Part shown: positions 7,625 to 8,703 of the stretch, piece by piece
Layout: the number at the start of each line of letters is the position of its first letter
Numbering within the stretch: position 1 is the stretch's first letter
Origin: Christensenella sp. UBA5399
GTDB lineage: Bacteria > Bacillota > Clostridia > Christensenellales > Christensenellaceae
Length of the DNA stretch: 8,703 nt
Direction: 5' to 3'
Assembly (NCBI GenBank): GCA_002407725.1
Contig: DHOD01000039.1
Span: 1,343 to 10,045, forward strand
Program-made: the position numbers and the translations under genes
Notes under the pieces: generated by a model
The model's input: the letters and a program-made list of their open reading frames with translations, nothing else
Databases searched by the model: none
Told to the model about the DNA's origin: nothing

Positions 7625-8334
7625 TAGATGTTCCCTTCAAGCTTTTGTTCGTTTATATCAATCCTGTCGACCTTGCCGTCAATGATATGGATGATCTTGT
7701 CCGCATAAAGCGCTTTTTCCGGATCGTGCGTAACAAAAACCAACGTAGCGTTCCGTTGGCGCGCCACATTGGTCATGATATCCATAATCTGCACCGACGT
7801 ATGCGAGTCAAGGTTGCCCGTCGGTTCGTCCGCAAAAATGATCTCCGGCTTGGTGATGATGGCCCTTGCAATGGAAACGCGCTGCTGCTGTCCACCCGAA
7901 AGCTCGGCCGGTTTATTATAAAAATGCTGCTTTAGCCCCATCTTTCCCAGCAGCTTCTTGGCCGCCTGCGTACGCGTGCCCCGCGAGATTCCTTTAAACA
8001 TCAACGGCAGCGCCACATTTTCCACAGCGTTCATTGTCCCCATCAGGTTAAAAGACTGGAACACAAACCCAATATTTTGCAGCCGGAAATCCACGAGCTC
8101 CGATTCCGTCATTTTGTGTATCGCCCGCTTTTTGATGAAAATTTTACCCGCAGTGGGCGGCTCCAGCCCCGCAAGTAAACTTAAGAGCGTTGATTTCCCG
8201 CTGCCCGACGTACCCACGATCGCGCACACCTCGCCCGGCAGAATCTCAATATCCACGCCGTCAAGCGCCTTGATGCGGATGTTGGTGGTACGGTAGAATT
8301 TTTTTAAATCTTTTGCAACAATGATTGGTTCCAA
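7624..8334 (-). CDS. ABC transporter ATP-binding protein, LolD/MacB type
   Basis: With a TTG start at 8334 the protein is 236 residues, a normal length for this family, and begins MEPIIVAKDLKKFY, exactly where homologues usually begin. Numbering from there, Walker A is at 41-49 (GTSGSGKST), the Q-loop glutamine is Q93 (FVFQSFNLM), the signature is LSGGQQQR at 145-152, Walker B ends in D169-E170 (IIFADEP), the D-loop is GNLD, and the switch histidine is H203 (VTHD). All catalytic elements are intact. The ATG at 8373, in the same frame, would add 13 atypical residues and lies only 10 nt after the -10 box, so it has no room for a ribosome binding site; a leaderless start there cannot be excluded. 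It energises the permease at 4787-6118 and is the first gene of the operon, 16 nt before the anchored protein. Confidence 0.93.
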   Translation of the reverse strand: MEPIIVAKDLKKFYRTTNIRIKALDGVDIEILPGEVCAIVGTSGSGKSTLLSLLAGLEPPTAGKIFIKKRAIHKMTESELVDFRLQNIGFVFQSFNLMGTMNAVENVALPLMFKGISRGTRTQAAKKLLGKMGLKQHFYNKPAELSGGQQQRVSIARAIITKPEIIFADEPTGNLDSHTSVQIMDIMTNVARQRNATLVFVTHDPEKALYADKIIHIIDGKVDRIDINEQKLEGNI

Positions 8335-8338
8335 TGAT

Positions 8339-8345
8339 CCCCCCC
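8339..8345 (-). promoter_or_regulatory. G-run ribosome binding site for the TTG start of the ATPase
   Basis: Seven G on the minus strand stand 4 nt before the TTG at 8334 and are the only Shine-Dalgarno-like stretch in the roughly 40-nt leader. It is a poor match to AGGAGG, so initiation is probably modest. Confidence 0.4.
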
Positions 8346-8382
8346 AGATATGCACATCAAGTCTGTTTCGCATACTATATCT

Positions 8383-8411
8383 ATTATAGTATAGCCTACC
8401 GGCCGAATCAA
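8383..8411 (-). promoter_or_regulatory. Sigma-A-like promoter of the ABC operon
   Basis: On the minus strand TTGATT (8406-8411) and a perfect TATAAT (8383-8388) are separated by exactly 17 nt. Transcription would start near 8374-8377, immediately before the ATG at 8373, leaving a leader of about 40 nt to the TTG start. The hexamer ATTCGG occurs twice with a 9-nt period across the -35 (8412-8417 and 8403-8408), a possible regulator site. Confidence 0.75.
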
Positions 8412-8421
8412 CCGAATGATT

Positions 8422-8438
8422 ATTAAGCTTTTCTTAAT
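8422..8438. repeat. Inverted repeat upstream of the ABC promoter
   Basis: A perfect 6-bp inverted repeat, ATTAAG and CTTAAT, with a 5-nt spacer, 10 nt upstream of the -35 box. It is AT-rich, so it could be an operator, part of an UP-like element, or chance. No T tract follows it on either strand, which argues against a terminator. Confidence 0.4.
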
Positions 8439-8442
8439 TTCC

Positions 8443-8473
8443 AATGGCTCAACCATGCGGTTTTCAGGCCATT
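8443..8473. repeat. Imperfect hairpin between the antitoxin gene and the ABC promoter
   Basis: AATGGC (8443-8448) pairs with GCCATT (8468-8473), and an inner AACC/GGTT stem can form inside the loop. There is no T tract after it, so if it ends the antitoxin transcript on the minus strand it is not a classical intrinsic terminator. Confidence 0.35.
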
Positions 8474-8492
8474 TGTTAGTAGTTTGTTAGTA
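8472..8492. repeat. 10-bp direct repeat, two copies
   Basis: TTTGTTAGTA occurs at 8472-8481 and again at 8483-8492, one base apart (11-bp period, about one helical turn). It lies about 20 nt past the stop of the antitoxin gene. Two protein monomers could bind on one face of the DNA, or it may be a scar of insertion or duplication. Confidence 0.6.
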
Positions 8493-8511
8493 AATATCCT
8501 TAAATTTTAAA

Positions 8512-8703
8512 TTACAACCTTGTATTGCTCTCAGAGTAATCAATTTCGCGCGTGATTTCCGCTTGTAGATCTAGTGATTCACGCTCTTCAATCTCTAACA
8601 CCTTTTTTTCGTATTCTTTTTGCAAATTGAGCCACAAGTCAATGCTGCTTCCCAGCATATTAGACAATTTTTGTGCATGGGTGGGCTGCCCCCAATCTTT
8701 GTA
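8512..8703 (-). CDS. HigA/VapI-like antitoxin (XRE family), C-terminal part
   Basis: Read from the right edge on the minus strand the frame is open for 63 residues to a TAA at 8512-8514; the start and most of the helix-turn-helix lie outside the window. The visible part contains AQKLSNMLGSSIDLWLNLQKEY. The pattern A-L-LG-S---WLNLQ--Y is the hallmark of the helix after the HTH in HigA/VapI plasmid-maintenance antidote proteins. A charged, helical tail rich in E and K follows (KVLEIEERESLDLQAEI). Such proteins bind and neutralise a RelE/HigB-type toxin and repress their own operon; some relatives pair with ImmA/IrrE-type proteases. The partner is not in the window and would lie beyond base 8703. 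Assignment rests on this one motif block, as only the C-terminal part is seen. Confidence 0.65.
   Translation of the reverse strand, partial: YKDWGQPTHAQKLSNMLGSSIDLWLNLQKEYEKKVLEIEERESLDLQAEITREIDYSESNTRL

Overview
The window looks like chromosomal DNA of a low-to-middle G+C Gram-positive bacterium of the Clostridia type. The reasons are the core gene order (DUF2232/YybS-like protein, gdpP, rplI, dnaB), the strong GGAGG-type ribosome binding sites, and a signal-peptide plus MacB/FtsX-type export locus with no outer-membrane partner. A member of Christensenellales is a possible guess from base composition and protein style, but the sequence alone does not prove it. No rRNA, tRNA, CRISPR array, insertion sequence or phage gene is visible.

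Region 1 (1-4679, plus strand) is a compact housekeeping operon: the C-terminal part of a DUF2232 membrane protein, the c-di-AMP phosphodiesterase GdpP, ribosomal protein L9, replicative helicase DnaB and a GNAT acetyltransferase. From gdpP onwards the genes are separated by 2 nt or overlap (8 nt, then 1 nt), so they are almost certainly co-transcribed and translationally coupled. The operon joins second-messenger turnover, ribosome assembly and chromosome replication.

Region 2 (4680-4786) is a short convergent intergenic stretch holding one strong hairpin. It is followed by a T tract only in the minus direction, so it mainly terminates the opposing operon.

Region 3 (4787-8411, minus strand) is a three-gene operon with its own readable sigma-A-like promoter (TTGATT, 17 nt, TATAAT). 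It encodes a LolD/MacB-type ABC ATPase, a secreted and membrane-anchored Ig-fold protein with a methionine-rich stalk, and a MacB/FtsX-type permease. The anchored protein sits where a MacA/YknX-type adaptor is expected, so this may be a little-described tripartite export or mechanotransmission machine. It is the most interesting part of the window.

Region 4 (8412-8703) holds a stretch of small direct and inverted repeats, and then the C-terminal 63 residues of a HigA/VapI-like antitoxin that runs off the right edge on the minus strand. It suggests a toxin-antitoxin module just outside the window.
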